Part shown: positions 11,225-21,965 of the stretch, one piece after another
How positions within the stretch are numbered: the first letter of the stretch is position 1
Layout: each line of letters begins with the position of its first letter
Assembly: GCA_009823505.1 (NCBI GenBank)
Contig: VZQC01013712.1
Location: forward strand, 1,557,757-1,621,756
From: Rhizomys pruinosus
Taxonomy: Eukaryota; Chordata; Mammalia; Rodentia; Spalacidae
DNA: 64,000 nucleotides
Direction: 5' to 3'
Notes under the pieces: generated by a model
Database searches by the model: none
Seen by the model: the letters and a program-made list of their open reading frames with translations, nothing else
Told to the model about the DNA's origin: nothing
Position numbers and translations under genes: made by a program

Positions 11225-11499
11225 AAGAAAATTTCCGGGCTGGAGGGATGGCCTAGTGGTTGGGAGCGCCGACCGCTCTTGCAGAGGACCCGGGTTCAAT
11301 CCCCAGTATCCACATGGTGGCTATGAACCGTCCGTAACTCCAATTCCAGGAGAACTCCAGTTCCAGGGGAATCCGAGACACTCTTCTGAACTCCGTGGCA
11401 TTGCACAACATGGGTGCACAGACCTACATGCAGACAGTACATTCATACACATACAGAAATAAATAATAAAATAAAAAAATTTAAAAAAAGAAAATTTCC
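11225..11499 (+). mobile_element. B2-superfamily SINE with perfect 12-bp target duplication
   Basis: The SINE occupies 11237-11487, between AAGAAAATTTCC at 11225-11236 and the identical AAGAAAATTTCC at 11488-11499. The A box is TGGCCTAGTGGTTGGGAGC and the B box GGTTCAATCCC. The target is host L1 ORF1. Confidence 0.96.
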
Positions 11500-11783
11500 A
11501 AAATTAGGGAAAGACACATTAAGATACAAAAAGCACCCAGAAAACCAAACAGAAACTCTCCACAGCATGTCGTTGTTAAAACCCTAAATGTAGGAATAAA
11601 GAACATGTACTGAAAGTGGCAAGAGAAAAACAAGTTACAAATTAAGGAAAATCTGTTGGAATTACAGCTGACATTTCAACCCCACAAAACCGTCTATCTC
11701 AGTCAAATGCAAAAGAAAATTTTTCCATGATACAAATAGGCAGAAAGAATAGGCAGAAAGAATTAATTTCTACCAAACCAACC

Positions 11784-11982
11784 TGTGCTGGATAGCTTTA
11801 GTGTCAATTTGACACACATGGGTTGAGGGATCCTCAGTCTAGGAACTGGCTCCATTGTACTGGCCCGTGGCCATGTTTGTGGGGCATTTTCTTGATTGTA
11901 GAATAATATAGGAGGGCCCAACCCATTGTGGGTCATGGCACTCCTGGGCAGGTTGTTGTGTATTGTACAAGAAAACAGGCTG
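11784..11982 (+). mobile_element. RMER/MaLR-like LTR fragment
   Basis: GTGCTGGATAGCTTTAGTGT, AATTTGACACACATGGGTTG, TTTCTTGATTGTAGAATAAT, GTACAAGAAAACAGGCTG. Same family as the LTRs at 23902, 33849, 35792 and (antisense) 54395. Cut off by the B2 at 11984, with the 3' half missing. Non-coding retrovirus-like LTR; exact subfamily name not assigned. Confidence 0.8.
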
Positions 11983-11983
11983 G

Positions 11984-12212
11984 GGGCTGGAGAGATGGCC
12001 TAGCGGTTAAGAGCACCGACTGCTCTTGCAGAGGACCTGGGTTTGATCTCCAGCATCCACATGGAGGCAGAGAACCGTCTGTGACTCCAGTTCCAGGGGA
12101 ATCTGACACCGACACCCTCTTCTGACCTCCGCGGCATTGCACGACACAGGTGCACAAACCTACATGCAGACAGTACATTCATACACTTACGAAAATAAAA
12201 TTTAAAAAAAAG
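11984..12212 (+). mobile_element. B2-superfamily SINE, first of a same-site pair
   Basis: Head GGGCTGGAGAGATGGCCTAG, B box GGTTTGATCTC, tail CATACACTTACGAAAATAAA. Flanked by AAGAAAACAGGCTGG at 11969-11983 and again at 12213-12227, a perfect 15-bp target duplication. Confidence 0.96.
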
Positions 12213-12227
12213 AAGAAAACAGGCTGG

Positions 12228-12450
12228 GGACTGGAGAGATGGCCTAGTGGTAAGAGCTCCAACTGCTCTGGCAGAGGACCAGAGTTCGATCCCCAGCACC
12301 CACATGGTTTCTGAGAACCGTCTTCGGCTCCAGTTCCAGGGCAATCAGATACCCTCTTCTGACCTCTGCAGCATTTCAGGACATGGTTGCACAAACCTAC
12401 ATACAGACAGTACATTCATACACATACAAAAATAAATAAAATTTAAAAAA
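12228..12450 (+). mobile_element. B2-superfamily SINE, second of a same-site pair
   Basis: Begins GGACTGGAGAGATGGCCTAG directly after the second AAGAAAACAGGCTGG. B box GTTCGATCCCC. After its A-rich tail a decayed third target copy, AGAAAAGAGGTGG, occurs at 12451-12463. Confidence 0.94.
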
Positions 12451-12472
12451 AGAAAAGAGGTGGAAAAAAAAA

Positions 12473-12531
12473 AGCCTGGCATGGTGGCACTCCTTTAATC
12501 CTAGCACTTGGGAGGCAGAGGCAGGAGGAAG
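12473..12531 (+). mobile_element. B1 SINE 5' fragment
   Basis: GCCTGGCATGGTGGCACTCC followed by TAATCCTAGCACTTGGGAGG; ends at GCAGGAGGAAGGAT. Only the first third of B1 remains. Confidence 0.88.
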
Positions 12532-12535
12532 GATA

Positions 12536-12605
12536 TGATCTTCAGCAAATGGTGCTGGCAAAACTGGATCACCATTTATAGAACAAAATTAAACCTATGA
12601 CGCAG
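12536..12605 (+). mobile_element. Short L1 ORF2 fragment
   Basis: TCAGCAAATGGTGCTGGCAA then ACTGGATCACCATTTATAGA is a typical L1 ORF2 segment in sense orientation; a related stretch occurs at 44418. Confidence 0.65.
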
Positions 12606-13695
12606 AAGTTTGGTGTTTTCATTTTCATAGTGTCCCACATTTCCTGGTTGTTCCAACCTTGTGTTTTTTTTTTTTTAATTTTTATAATCTTTACTTGAGC
12701 CTTCTAGTTGCTCCGTGTTATCCTACAGGTCTGATATTCTTTTTTCTGCTTCTTCCACTCTGTTTCTGAGGCTTTTTCCCATCCTTTACTTTTGATTGGT
12801 TGAATGCTCAATTTTCTTTTTCATTCCATCCTGTGATTTCATTAGTATTTCTGCTTCCTTCTCGATCCTGTCATTCTCATCATGTAGCTCTTTGTTTTGT
12901 TTGTCAGTTTCTTTTTTCATTTTGGCCTAGTATCTTTTCAGCATTTCCACTTCTTCTGGAGTTTATCATTTTCTCCCTTTAGTTCTCTGATTTGTTCTTT
13001 ACATTCTTTGATTTCTTCGAATATGTCTACAATTGTTCTTCTAAGGTCTGTGTCTTGGTTTCCTTCCAGGGTGATCACATTGTAGGAATCTTCTGTAGAG
13101 CTGGTAGAGTTTGGTGTGGATTTATTATGAGATTTTCCCATGTTGTTTTTTTTCTTTATGTCTTTGGCATGTGGATTTGTTTTTTTTGTTGTTGTTGTTG
13201 TTGTTGTTTCTTTGGATTCTGTTCCCTCAAGGTTGGCTGCACAGACTACAATCATTAATACTGCACCTGCTAGATCCTCTGCACCACAACTCCACCAGGT
13301 TGTGTGTGTGGGGGTGTTGCTACTTTGGCCCATGTGCCTGGTACCATGTTGGCCTGCTGTCTACCAGTCTGAGTCTACTCACACCATGCACTGGAACTCA
13401 TAGGTTGGGGGTTTCTGGGTGATACCAAGTCTCCACAAGCCAAGAGGTATGCAAAAGAATGAAGTCAGGTAGGCCTCACCTGGGCACATGCTGGTGTTGT
13501 GTGGTCCATGAGTGTATGTAACTCACACCACACACTGGGCACATGCTGGTGTTGTTCTGTCCACCAATCTAACTTGGCCCCTGCTTTGTGCTGGAACCGA
13601 AAGGTTGGAGCTTTCCAGATGATACCAAGCCTCCACGGGCCAGGAGGGGTCCACAGAGCACAAAAACAGGTGGGCCTCACCTGGTGTAGCCAATC
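12606..13695 (-). mobile_element. L1 5' region, antisense: ORF1 N-terminus and 5' UTR repeats
   Basis: On the minus strand an ORF1-like frame starts at 13141 (MGKSHNKSTPN) and runs through the coiled-coil stretch DIFEEIKECKEQIRELKGEN to about 12940, then continues in broken frames to about 12680. Upstream in the L1 sense (13265-13695) is a G+C-richer leader with repeated blocks: GGCACATGCTGGTGTTGT occurs at 13482 and 13537, and GATACCAAG(T/C)CTCCAC occurs at 13422 and 13621, roughly 200 bp apart, like L1 5' UTR monomers. A (GTT)n run lies at 13187-13208. The 12606-12680 part is less certain. Confidence 0.8.
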
Positions 13696-13822
13696 TTCTT
13701 TTTTTTTTTTTTTGTCTTTTCAAGACAGGGTCTCCCTATAACCCCAGCTGGCCTGGAACTCGCTTTGTAGAACAGGCTGGCCTTGAACTCTCAGAGATCT
13801 GCCTGCCTCTGCCTCTCATCTT
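13696..13822 (-). mobile_element. B1 SINE, antisense, truncated
   Basis: T16 run, then CAAGACAGGGTCTCCCTATA, AGAACAGGCTGGCCTTGAAC, CTGCCTGCCTCTGCCTCTCA. Lacks the B1 head. Confidence 0.92.
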
Positions 13823-15955
13823 CTTATTGGGTTATTTAGTTTTTTGCTACTTTGTTTTTTGGATTCTTTGTATCTTCTGGATATTAATCCACTTTGAGAT
13901 TTATCTTACCTCAGTCAGACTGGCTAAGTTCAAGAGAATGAAGGACACAAGATGTTGGAGAGGATGTGAATAAAGGAGAATAATTATTCACTGTTGGTAG
14001 GATTGCAGACTAGTACAGCCACTATGGAAGGCAGTGTTGGGAACTCTCAAAAGAATAATATAAAAGTGAGCCTACCATATGACCCAGTTATACCACTCCT
14101 TGGTATATAACCAAAGGTTTCATCATATTGTAAAGAAAGCTACATGTAAATGGATGGAACTAGAGAATGTTATTCTGAATAAAGTAACACAAATTCAGAA
14201 AACTAGGCAATGTATCTTCTTCCTCATTTGTGGATTGTAACACCAATCCCCTTACTTGAGTATATATCCTCATGTAACACCAGGAGCCTAGAAATTGGGA
14301 AGTAGACATGGAGGTAAAAGAAGTGAAGGAACCTGAAACAGGGGGACAATAAAGAACATATATTACTAGGGGGTGGGGTTTTGGGGTTAGGAGAGGAAGA
14401 GGGAGACATAAATAAGGGGCATGATGGAGGTAGGGAAGGTCAGGAGAGCAGGAAGTTGGGGATTATATGGGCCCTGGGTGTGGGGAGGGAGAAGGGAGTG
14501 GGAATGGAAGAAGAAAGAATAGAGATTATTAGACCCTGGGAGACGAGGAAACCCAGACTGTAATGTGATGGCTCTGAGAACCCATGAGAAATTTGAATAC
14601 ACTGTCTGAACATTACTGCACTGGTGGTGTGATGTGGGGCTGTGTGGCAGAGAACATAGAGCAAGACAGAGGATATTTCCCTTTGAATGACTGGTGAGAG
14701 CAATCCAAGTGACTCTCAAAACAATGGGGGCTATCTCCAATGCTCTTGATTACCTAACAGAAATAGAGAACAGAAACCTACTGTTCAGAAAAGAGCACTC
14801 TTCAGGAATAGGACATAGGTTAATGGAACAGGATCTGACCTGAAAGCCTTCTACTTGAAGTTAAGCACTCATAAAGCTAGACAATGAGCACACTGCTAAG
14901 AGAGAAAATCAACCAATGGTACAACTCAACCCCAAAGCCTAACAATAAGTTGCTCAGCAAACTACCTCTATTGGTCCAGTAGAGGCACTGTTGTTTGAGG
15001 AATGGTCAATAACTATCTAATTGGACTTGGAACCCTCTCAATGGGAGTGAAACCATGGGAGCCACTGTAAACTCAGCCAAATGCACAATGCTGGAAATGA
15101 AATAGAGTCTAGAGAAAACTCTATCAATGTCATATTTCTGGACAAGTGAAATTTCTTACCATAAACTAACTATAGAATCTTATATTTAGAGACAAGCATA
15201 TCATATGCCTCTGATCAATTGCGTTAGTCTTTGCTACAGTGGAGGCCACTGCAGAATCCCACAACTGGTCAGACATGGAACATAAATCTGAAAAATACCC
15301 GTTCTACACATCTACAATTGAAACTCTACATGCAGAATGAGGGGTAGAGAGAAAGTGAATACAACCCCCAATTCTTACCAGTAAAGCTTCCTTACACAAT
15401 GGAGTGTGATGCAAAAAAGAAGACCACAACTAGTCAAGCTTCAAAGAATTGGATCCTCCAGATTACGTATCCATGTATGGGTCCCCTATATTAAACCTCA
15501 CCCACTCTTGGCTCAGGGATCATTGCAGAAGAGGGGGTGCATGAACATAGAGAAGCAATGGCTTATGGCCAACTGTAAGCTTTCACATGTGAACTTGTGG
15601 CAATGTCCACATCAGGCATAAGACCCATGCCAACTGGGACAAAGTCTCAAATTGGAGGAAGAGAATTGGGTGGAGGACTGACTTTGGACCAAGAACTACA
15701 AGAGATAGGGTACTGTTGGGTGAGGAATAAGTGTGCCTTACCTAAGATTCCTAAATATGCTAACCTGGCCCCAGCAGATCTGTTTGCACAGAAGGACATC
15801 TGGGTTTGGGAACTTGATTGGGCAGGACTTAGCTTGGATGTTGTAATGCATGAGTACTGATAGGGGGTTGGGGCATGAGGGATATTGGGTTTGACTGACA
15901 ATCATTGTATGAATTATATGAAAGCTCAATAAAATTGTATAAAAATTCAAATTCT
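13823..15955 (+). mobile_element. 5'-truncated L1 with probable twin-priming inversion and very long 3' UTR
   Basis: 13823-13897 is L1 ORF2 on the minus strand (ATTCTTTGTATCTTCTGGAT, 'subterminal' ORF2 text). From about 13901 the same ORF2 continues on the plus strand (CTTACCTCAGTCAGACTGGC, then ATGGATGGAACTAGAGAATG). The stop region near 14240 is followed by about 1.7 kb of 3' UTR: a G-rich tract at 14369-14510, unique-sounding text with TGCTCAGCAAACTACCTCTA at 14951, and a tail ending at AAGCTCAATAAAATTG near 15943. Four further plus-strand copies of this UTR occur in the window. Confidence 0.82.
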
Positions 15956-15959
15956 AAAA

Positions 15960-16961
15960 GAAATTGATGAATTTATAAATTCATGGAAATAACCAAAGGT
16001 AAATCAAAAAGAGATCAACAGATTAAACAGACACATAACAAAGAAAGAAATCAAAATAATAATACAAAGTCTCCAGACTGAAAAAAAAATAAAGCCCAGG
16101 TGTTGTTGGATTCACAACAGAAATTTATCAGGCCTTCAAAGAAGATCTCCAAAACAAATAGGGGATGGAGTCTAAATACAGTCAAACTGTTTTATAAGAA
16201 ATGTGAAAAATTTTAATATTTTTTCAAAAAGAAAATGTAGTATTCATGTATAGGAATTAAGGGGTCTGGGGTACAGCTTATAGTGGTATCTAATGAATAG
16301 CAAGTGGCCAGAGTTGATGCTAAACAGGGAAAGTCTATTCTCATCACAACCAATAATTATTTTGGCCCAAGTGTCCACAGTCTTATGATTCTGTGTTTAC
16401 CATAGAGAGAAAAGTGACTAGAATAGCTATTCAACTATATATGTTCTCCTAATAACAGAGCTTCTTAACTTTTTTCTATTCACAAATGCATTTCACTTGA
16501 GAAATTTTTATAGCACCCCAGGTATATAGTGTATAAAATAGATATACAAATAAAATATTTGATGTTAAAATATCATAAAGAATTATATTTAAAACAAGTC
16601 CTTGGCATACATGTAATTTTGTCATTTGTTAAAGGTAGAAGTATACTTGTTATTAATGATATGGATATTTGTATTTTTGTATAAATAGTTAAATATGAAC
16701 TGAATATTTGATACTGTAGGACAGAGAATCTACAAGATTTTTTATACTTAAATGAAATTTTGATTTAATAATCATCAATGCTACAAACATCATTCTGCAT
16801 AAATATGTAGTTAAAATAGCAGTAGTATATTTAGTACCATTTCAGTAATTATTAGAATTTTCATCCTGTTCCCAAGCCAAATTTTGGTTAATGAGTCTTT
16901 ATGACTCTCAAGTTAGCAACACAAAGACAAGTTTTAAGAATCAATTATTCTAAATCCAAAG
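15960..16961. other. AT-rich unique DNA, no gene
   Basis: No repeat family or coding signal recognised. Left part of the duplicated block. Confidence 0.55.
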
Positions 16962-19014
16962 ATGTATGTGGTTGTTTGAATGAGTGTCCCCCATAGGCTC
17001 TAGATATTCAGACGTTTGTCTCCAGTTGGTGGCGCTGTTTATGGAGGTCTTAGAAGGTGTGGCCATGCTGGAGGAAGTGCGTTGTTGGGGGCAGGCTTAG
17101 TGAGTTTAACAAGCCTCGTGGTCTACAGTCGCCCTCTCTCTGATTCCTGTGCTCTTTGCTAAATGTGACCCTCGGTTTGCTGCTCCAGTCTCTAGCCACC
17201 ACGCCTCCCACCACAATGGATTCTAATTCCCTGGAACTGTCAATCGTAAGCTCAAATAAACTCTTCCTTTTATAAGTTCCTTGGTCATGGTGTTTTATCA
17301 CAGCAACAGAAAAGTGACTAATACAGTAATTTGGTACCAGAGAGTGGGCTGTTGGCTGTGAAGAACCTGACCATGTGGATGTTTGGAGAAATGTGGAAGA
17401 CTTTGGAACTTTGGGCTAGAAAGGCTGTTGACTACTGTAAGCAGAGCTTAAAGGGCCATTCTAGTGGAGGCCTGGAAAGAAAGCATTGCTGCAAAAGATG
17501 TGGTCCAGAGGAGGAAAAGACTTAGGCAGCAACTGGGATATTTTATAAAGAGTCTGCAGCAGTTTTCCCACAGCCCAAATGCTTGCCTGATGCTAGTTGA
17601 AAAGCAATGGACTGATGTCTTTGGTGGAGGATATTTCAAGACCGCTAATGTACAAATGGTGGTGTGGCTTTTAATGGTGAATATTGTGCAGATCTACAGT
17701 GAAGAAGAGCAGATCGGGCAGAAAGAAATGCAGAATGTGCAGTTTGGATCTGATAACTGCACTAGGAAGATTAAAGGTGGGGCCAAGGATGTGAAGGAGA
17801 AGCTCCCTTTCATAAGGAGATTAAAGCAATTAAGGAGAGGCCTGGGATTTACAAGTAAACAAAAGAATCAGTACCTCAGGGCAAGACCACACCCAAGCTA
17901 ATCCGCTAACAGTCCAGGGCAGAGAAAAGTTGCAAATGTGGTTGAAATAGGCCAGGATCCATCCCAAAATTGTAGCCAAACCTGGCACGTTTCATTCACG
18001 TTGGTGCTAGCTTTAGAGGCCTGAAGTTTGCAAGAGTGAGGGGTCATCCGTTCTTCCTCCACGGTTTCAGGAGCTGCCAGGTCAGCAGAGCGCAGCAGGG
18101 GTGTCCTGATAAAGTAAGCCCTGATAGGCCATTGCATGAAGCTGTGAGTGTGAGTCTGGTTTGGCAGCGGAGACCCCAAGAAGACATTCGAGATGCCAGA
18201 CCTGTTGAGATATTTGCCAAGGAGAGCTGCATACAGGAGTGGTACCAGCCTAAGAAAGAGATGTATGTTGCAAGCAAGCTGGAAGAGCTGAGCCATCTAG
18301 CCCTTTGGAAGTCAAGTCCAGAGTGCATGTAGAGCTACTGGACCTGGTGTTTGCCTGCAGGTTTTCGGTCTTGTTTTGGTCCGGTTATTTCCCTCACTAT
18401 GCCTCTATTCTTCCATTTTGGGATGGGAATGTGGTATTCAGTTCCACTATTATGGTGGAGTTGTTAATTGTCTTTTGATTTTACAGGAGCTTACAGTTTA
18501 GGATTGGCCTGAGTCTCAGAAGAGTCCTCGACTGTGGGCTTTTGAATGGCATTGAGAACTGCTTAAAGACTGTGGGGACTTTTAAGCTTGGACTGAACTG
18601 AATGACGTTTTGCATTTTATATGGTCAGGGTCTATGGGGGCCAGGGGAGTGGAATGTGGTGTTGAATGAGTGTCCCCCATAGGCTCTAGGTATTCAGACA
18701 TTTGTCTCCCGTTGTGGCACTGTTTTGAGAGGTCTTAAAGGTGTGGCCGTGCTGGAGGAAGTGCGTTATTGGGAGCAGGTTCTTAGTGGTTTTAACAAGC
18801 CTTGTGGTCTTACCGTCCCTCTCTCTCTGCTTCCTGTGCTCTTTGCGTGATGTGACCTTCGTTGCTGCTCCAGTCTCCAGCCCCGCCATGCCTCCTGCCA
18901 CAATGGACCTAATTCCCTGGAACTGTCAATCCTAAGCTCAAATAAACTCTTCCTTTTATAAAGTTCCTTGGTCATGTGTTTTTATCACAGACAGAAAGTG
19001 ACTAATACAATGTA
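16962..19014 (+). mobile_element. Complete ORR1-like MaLR element (LTR-internal-LTR), copy 1
   Basis: 5-bp target duplication ATGTA at 16962-16966 and 19010-19014. The 5' LTR 16967-17325 begins TGTGGTTG and ends CTAATACA. The 3' LTR 18655-19009 begins TGTGGTGTTG and ends CTAATACA. Both carry GTGTCCCCCATAGGCTCTAG, AAGGTGTGGCC(A/G)TGCTGGAG and the polyadenylation region CTCAAATAAACTCTTCC. The internal region 17326-18654 opens with the primer-binding-site-like TTGGTACCAGAGAGTGGG and ends with the purine tract GGGGGCCAGGGGAGTGGAA. MaLRs are non-autonomous relatives of ERV-L; no gag or pol is visible, and the 145-codon frame at 17464-17901 is internal MaLR text, not a known gene. Confidence 0.93.
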
Positions 19015-19101
19015 CTAGTTGATAACTTTATAGCTAATAAATGATGACAGGAAATATCAAACTTATTTCTCTGATTAAACCACTGCATGTTTTAGGAGCA
19101 A

Positions 19102-19222
19102 AATATATATATATATATATATAATATTTACTATATATATAATATATGTAGATTTTATATATATATTTGTATATATATATATATATACATACATACATAC
19201 ATATATACATATGTATATATAA
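19102..19222. repeat. TA-rich compound microsatellite, copy 1
   Basis: Runs of TA interrupted by AATATTTAC and GTAGATTTT, then ACATACATACAT. Its homologue is at 29061-29180. Confidence 0.95.
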
Positions 19223-19720
19223 ATTTAAAAAAATCACTGCAGTTCATGACAGTCAGTAATCTTGAATCTACGTCAACATGTTTTAGGCAGTGTGCATTGT
19301 GTCATGTGGTGTGGTAACATACACAGTGCAAAGTGCACATACTGAATTTTCAGAATCAAGTTTGCAGTGACATTGTGTGGCACAATATGGATAAGCACTG
19401 CAATATATGTCTCAGGCTCATTATGCATTTATTTTGAATTAATTTTTGGTTGTTGCATATTCAGTAATCTTTTACTATTGTCCACTTATGTGTGAAAGCA
19501 AATTTTTGGCCATGTAAACCCAGATGGGGTCACATACACAGTTTAACAAACTGTTGTTTACAGCATAAACTTAAATAAAAATATAATTTCTAGTGTACCT
19601 GTTGAGAAATTGTGGAGACATGACTTTCATAAGGCAGCCTTTATAAGATGATACCAACCTTGCATGATGATCATTATACAAATGAATTATGTATTACAAC
19701 ACATCCACAAACAGTAAAAA
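19223..19720. other. Unique DNA, no gene
   Basis: No repeat family recognised. Nearly identical in copy 2 (29190-29690). Confidence 0.5.
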
Positions 19721-19724
19721 CAGA

Positions 19725-19905
19725 ATTTATTTTGAGTGTTTATTAGACATAGTGTCAAGCTCTTTATTACATTAACCTGATTAATCTTCAAAGCAACACT
19801 ATGAGGTAGGTAATATTATTAACCCCACATTACATTATAGAAAATGAGTCTCAGAGAAGTTACCTTGTCAAAGATTACATAACTAAGAAATGATCCTTTC
19901 CAGGG
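19725..19905 (-). repeat. MIR SINE relic, antisense, copy 1
   Basis: ATTAATCTTCAAAGCAACAC, TATGAGGTAGGTAATATTAT, GAGTCTCAGAGAAGTTACCT and CAAAGATTACATAACTAAG correspond in order to the reversed MIR consensus blocks. Confidence 0.65.
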
Positions 19906-20568
19906 TCACATCAAGTTTGATGACCTCATTGGAATACACCATTAAACTCTATAATATATGTGGACTTCTCTAAGGACTTACACTTGGTTCCATAGTTAGC
20001 AAGGATTCCACACATTGATAAATCCATTTCCAGTTGTGTGTGTGTGTGCGTGTGTGTGTGTGCATCTGTGTTTTATTTGAGGAGAATTTCAGGGGAAAAT
20101 ACTGATATAAATCAATGAATTTTTAAAAAGATTCTCTATCAGTCTATAAGCCACTCTGTATGTCATTTGATGGAAGAGGCCATTGGTAATCAGCTTATTT
20201 CGAACTCAATTCCACATTTATACTCCTTTCAGACTTGCAGCTAGCTTTCTATCTCACCAAGGACAACTTGTGTATTATCTCTGCTAAAAGTAGAGAAACC
20301 TGTTTCAAATCGCTACATTTACTCTTGGTTTCAATGTTAAGTCATTGCACAAAGATATCATTTAAAAAAATGGCTTTAAAACTAGAATAGTCCCCCCACA
20401 CCCCTTATACGCAAGCTGCTTATGATATCCAGGGGCTACAGTGCATGTTAGAAATGTAAGAACCCCATTCAGTCAAAGCCAGCTATACTCCTGCTAGCTT
20501 GTGACATCAATGTTAATCCTTTCCCTTAAAACCGGCATTACAAAGGCCTGACAGTCTTTTTTTTTCAG
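19906..20568. other. Unique DNA with a short GT microsatellite
   Basis: A (GT)n tract with one interruption lies at about 20034-20062. The remainder has no recognised family. The last 25 bases form the acceptor of the exon-like segment. Confidence 0.5.
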
Positions 20569-20680
20569 GGCCTTTCAAGTCAGATCTTATTTTCCTGCTG
20601 TCACAAAATGCAGCAGTCAGTCGGTATGACACCTACTTCTCCATTTGGTAGAAGGCTCTTCTGTGACAATGAAAATGAAG
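20569..20680 (+). other. Exon-like segment, 112 nt, product unknown (copy 1)
   Basis: A strong 3' splice-site look-alike, GTCTTTTTTTTTCAG, precedes 20569. A donor-like GAAG/GTACTT follows 20680. Of the three frames only the first is open across the segment. It includes an ATG at 20608 (MQQSVGMTPTSPFGRRL, then FCDNENE). The other two frames stop inside. I do not recognise the protein and see no partner exon in the window. It could be an alternative first or internal exon of a gene extending outside, or chance. Confidence 0.3.
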
Positions 20681-20689
20681 GTACTTTCT

Positions 20690-21780
20690 TTTCTGATGGA
20701 TTTTAGAGCATATTCAGAGGCAGAGCTTTTGTTTCTTCATGGGAAGTATCTCAGCACTTCAGTAGTTTTTGTTTCTCTTATTTTTATGACAAAAAAATGT
20801 GCTGCCTAAAGAAACCAAAAGTGAAATGCCTGGAGTTCATTCTCTGCATTGTGTGTTCAAAGCCCTCAATATTCCTAAACATCTTTCATCTCACTTTATT
20901 TTCCTCAGATGTGGAGTCACTGACTTTGGTTTATAGGAGTTAATAAACTGCATTTCCTAATACAATCAGAGTTTATTATGCCCAAGTGAGAGGCATATTG
21001 TTCTATAGCTTTGTATTATTAATATCCCCCTCTCTGTGTGTATGTGTGTGTGTGTTTTGTTGTAGGTTTACAGCATTATATGATCAGATTTGAGATGAAA
21101 ATAAGATGGATATTGCTTCTGACCTTAGTAGTTCAGATAATAACTTCTTATCTGGAGCCTGTCACAAAGGGGACAACAGTTTTGTCCTGATCTTCAAATG
21201 TCTTATTACCTTCCTCATATGCTTTTCATATTGTTTCCCAGAGTGTGTGATTTTCCTATTATGCTCTGGAATGGCTATGCAGACACGTGGCTTAGGTGTA
21301 TTCCTGGGCTCATGCCATGACTAGCATACACCATCAGTTGGTGTCTGTAAATTAGAAGATTAGGAAAATGAGGTCCCTAACTGCCTCCTGAGGAAACATT
21401 TTGCTTAAGTTCAATGCCAATCATAGAGTTGTAATGATATACAAAGATTAATTTTGAAAGACAGCTTTACTATCCTCTCATGTTCAAGTGAGAGCTAATT
21501 ATGGAATGTAACCATGGCTCTCTGGTTATCATGATTTCACCTTCAATGAAATTCATCTGGAGAACAGAGATGACAGTATATACATATGGAATAGCCAAAT
21601 GATCTTGGCCTGTGATTTTGTTTCTCACATTGCTTCACTTCTTTATTTAAATCAAGCATATTTGTCCCAGGAATAGATGCACTGGACCACATTGTCAACA
21701 TTAGAATTTCAGAGTTATGATCAGAATGAGGATTGGGAAATGTGAATTGCTGTTTCCAACCTAAATAACGCTTGTTGACA
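20690..21780. other. Unique DNA; 72-codon frame only
   Basis: Includes a 72-codon plus frame at 21106-21324 (MDIASDLSSSDNNFLSGACH start) that is present unchanged at 31064-31282. Its preservation only reflects the block duplication. No domain and no clear splice signals were recognised. A short GT tract is at 21036-21053. Confidence 0.45.
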
Positions 21781-21784
21781 TTTA

Positions 21785-21965
21785 TGGTGGTGTTTGTAGT
21801 ATGGCAGATATTGTTCTCAGTAATTTACATGCAGCTCATGAATTCTCACAATACATATTATATAATCTAAACACCATTTTGACATATACACCATTATTCT
21901 TCCAATAAACAAGCAATCTAGACACAGCAAGATTAACGTAGTGCCATTGCCATTTGGATCTGGAA
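21785..21965 (-). repeat. Probable MIR relic, antisense, copy 1
   Basis: GGCAGATATTGTTCTCAGTA, AATTCTCACAATACATATTA, and CAAGCAATCTAGACACAGCAA fit a worn reversed MIR. Homologue at 31743-31923. Confidence 0.45.

Larger units (their letters stand above)
7565..11783 (+). mobile_element. Host L1 5' region/ORF1 remnant split by nested insertions
   Basis: Separate plus-strand pieces read in order as an L1 leader and ORF1. 7600-7819 has CACAGGTAACATGAAAAACC and AGTCCTTTAGATGTG. 8612-8712 and 8937-9067 carry Lys-rich coiled-coil text. 9301-9494 reads KKELKILISLFETIEETLIN. 11107-11236 and 11500-11783 are the C-terminal ORF1 part (a stretch like ERETSYKLRKICWNYS in broken frame). The gaps between the pieces are younger L1 3' ends and B2s. 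ORF1 makes the RNA-binding trimer of the L1 particle; this copy is beyond function. Confidence 0.75.

Noticed and set aside
11984..12260. tRNA-like A and B boxes at B2 heads
   Set aside because: They belong to the SINE's own Pol III promoter. No full cloverleaf can be drawn.
17464..17901. 145-codon frame that could suggest a coding gene
   Set aside because: It lies wholly in the MaLR internal region between matched LTRs, and in copy 2 it is broken by many indels.
21106..21324. 72-codon frame with identical protein at 31064-31282, looking like a conserved gene pair
   Set aside because: Identity extends equally through non-coding flanks. It reflects the block duplication, and the frame has no recognised domain.
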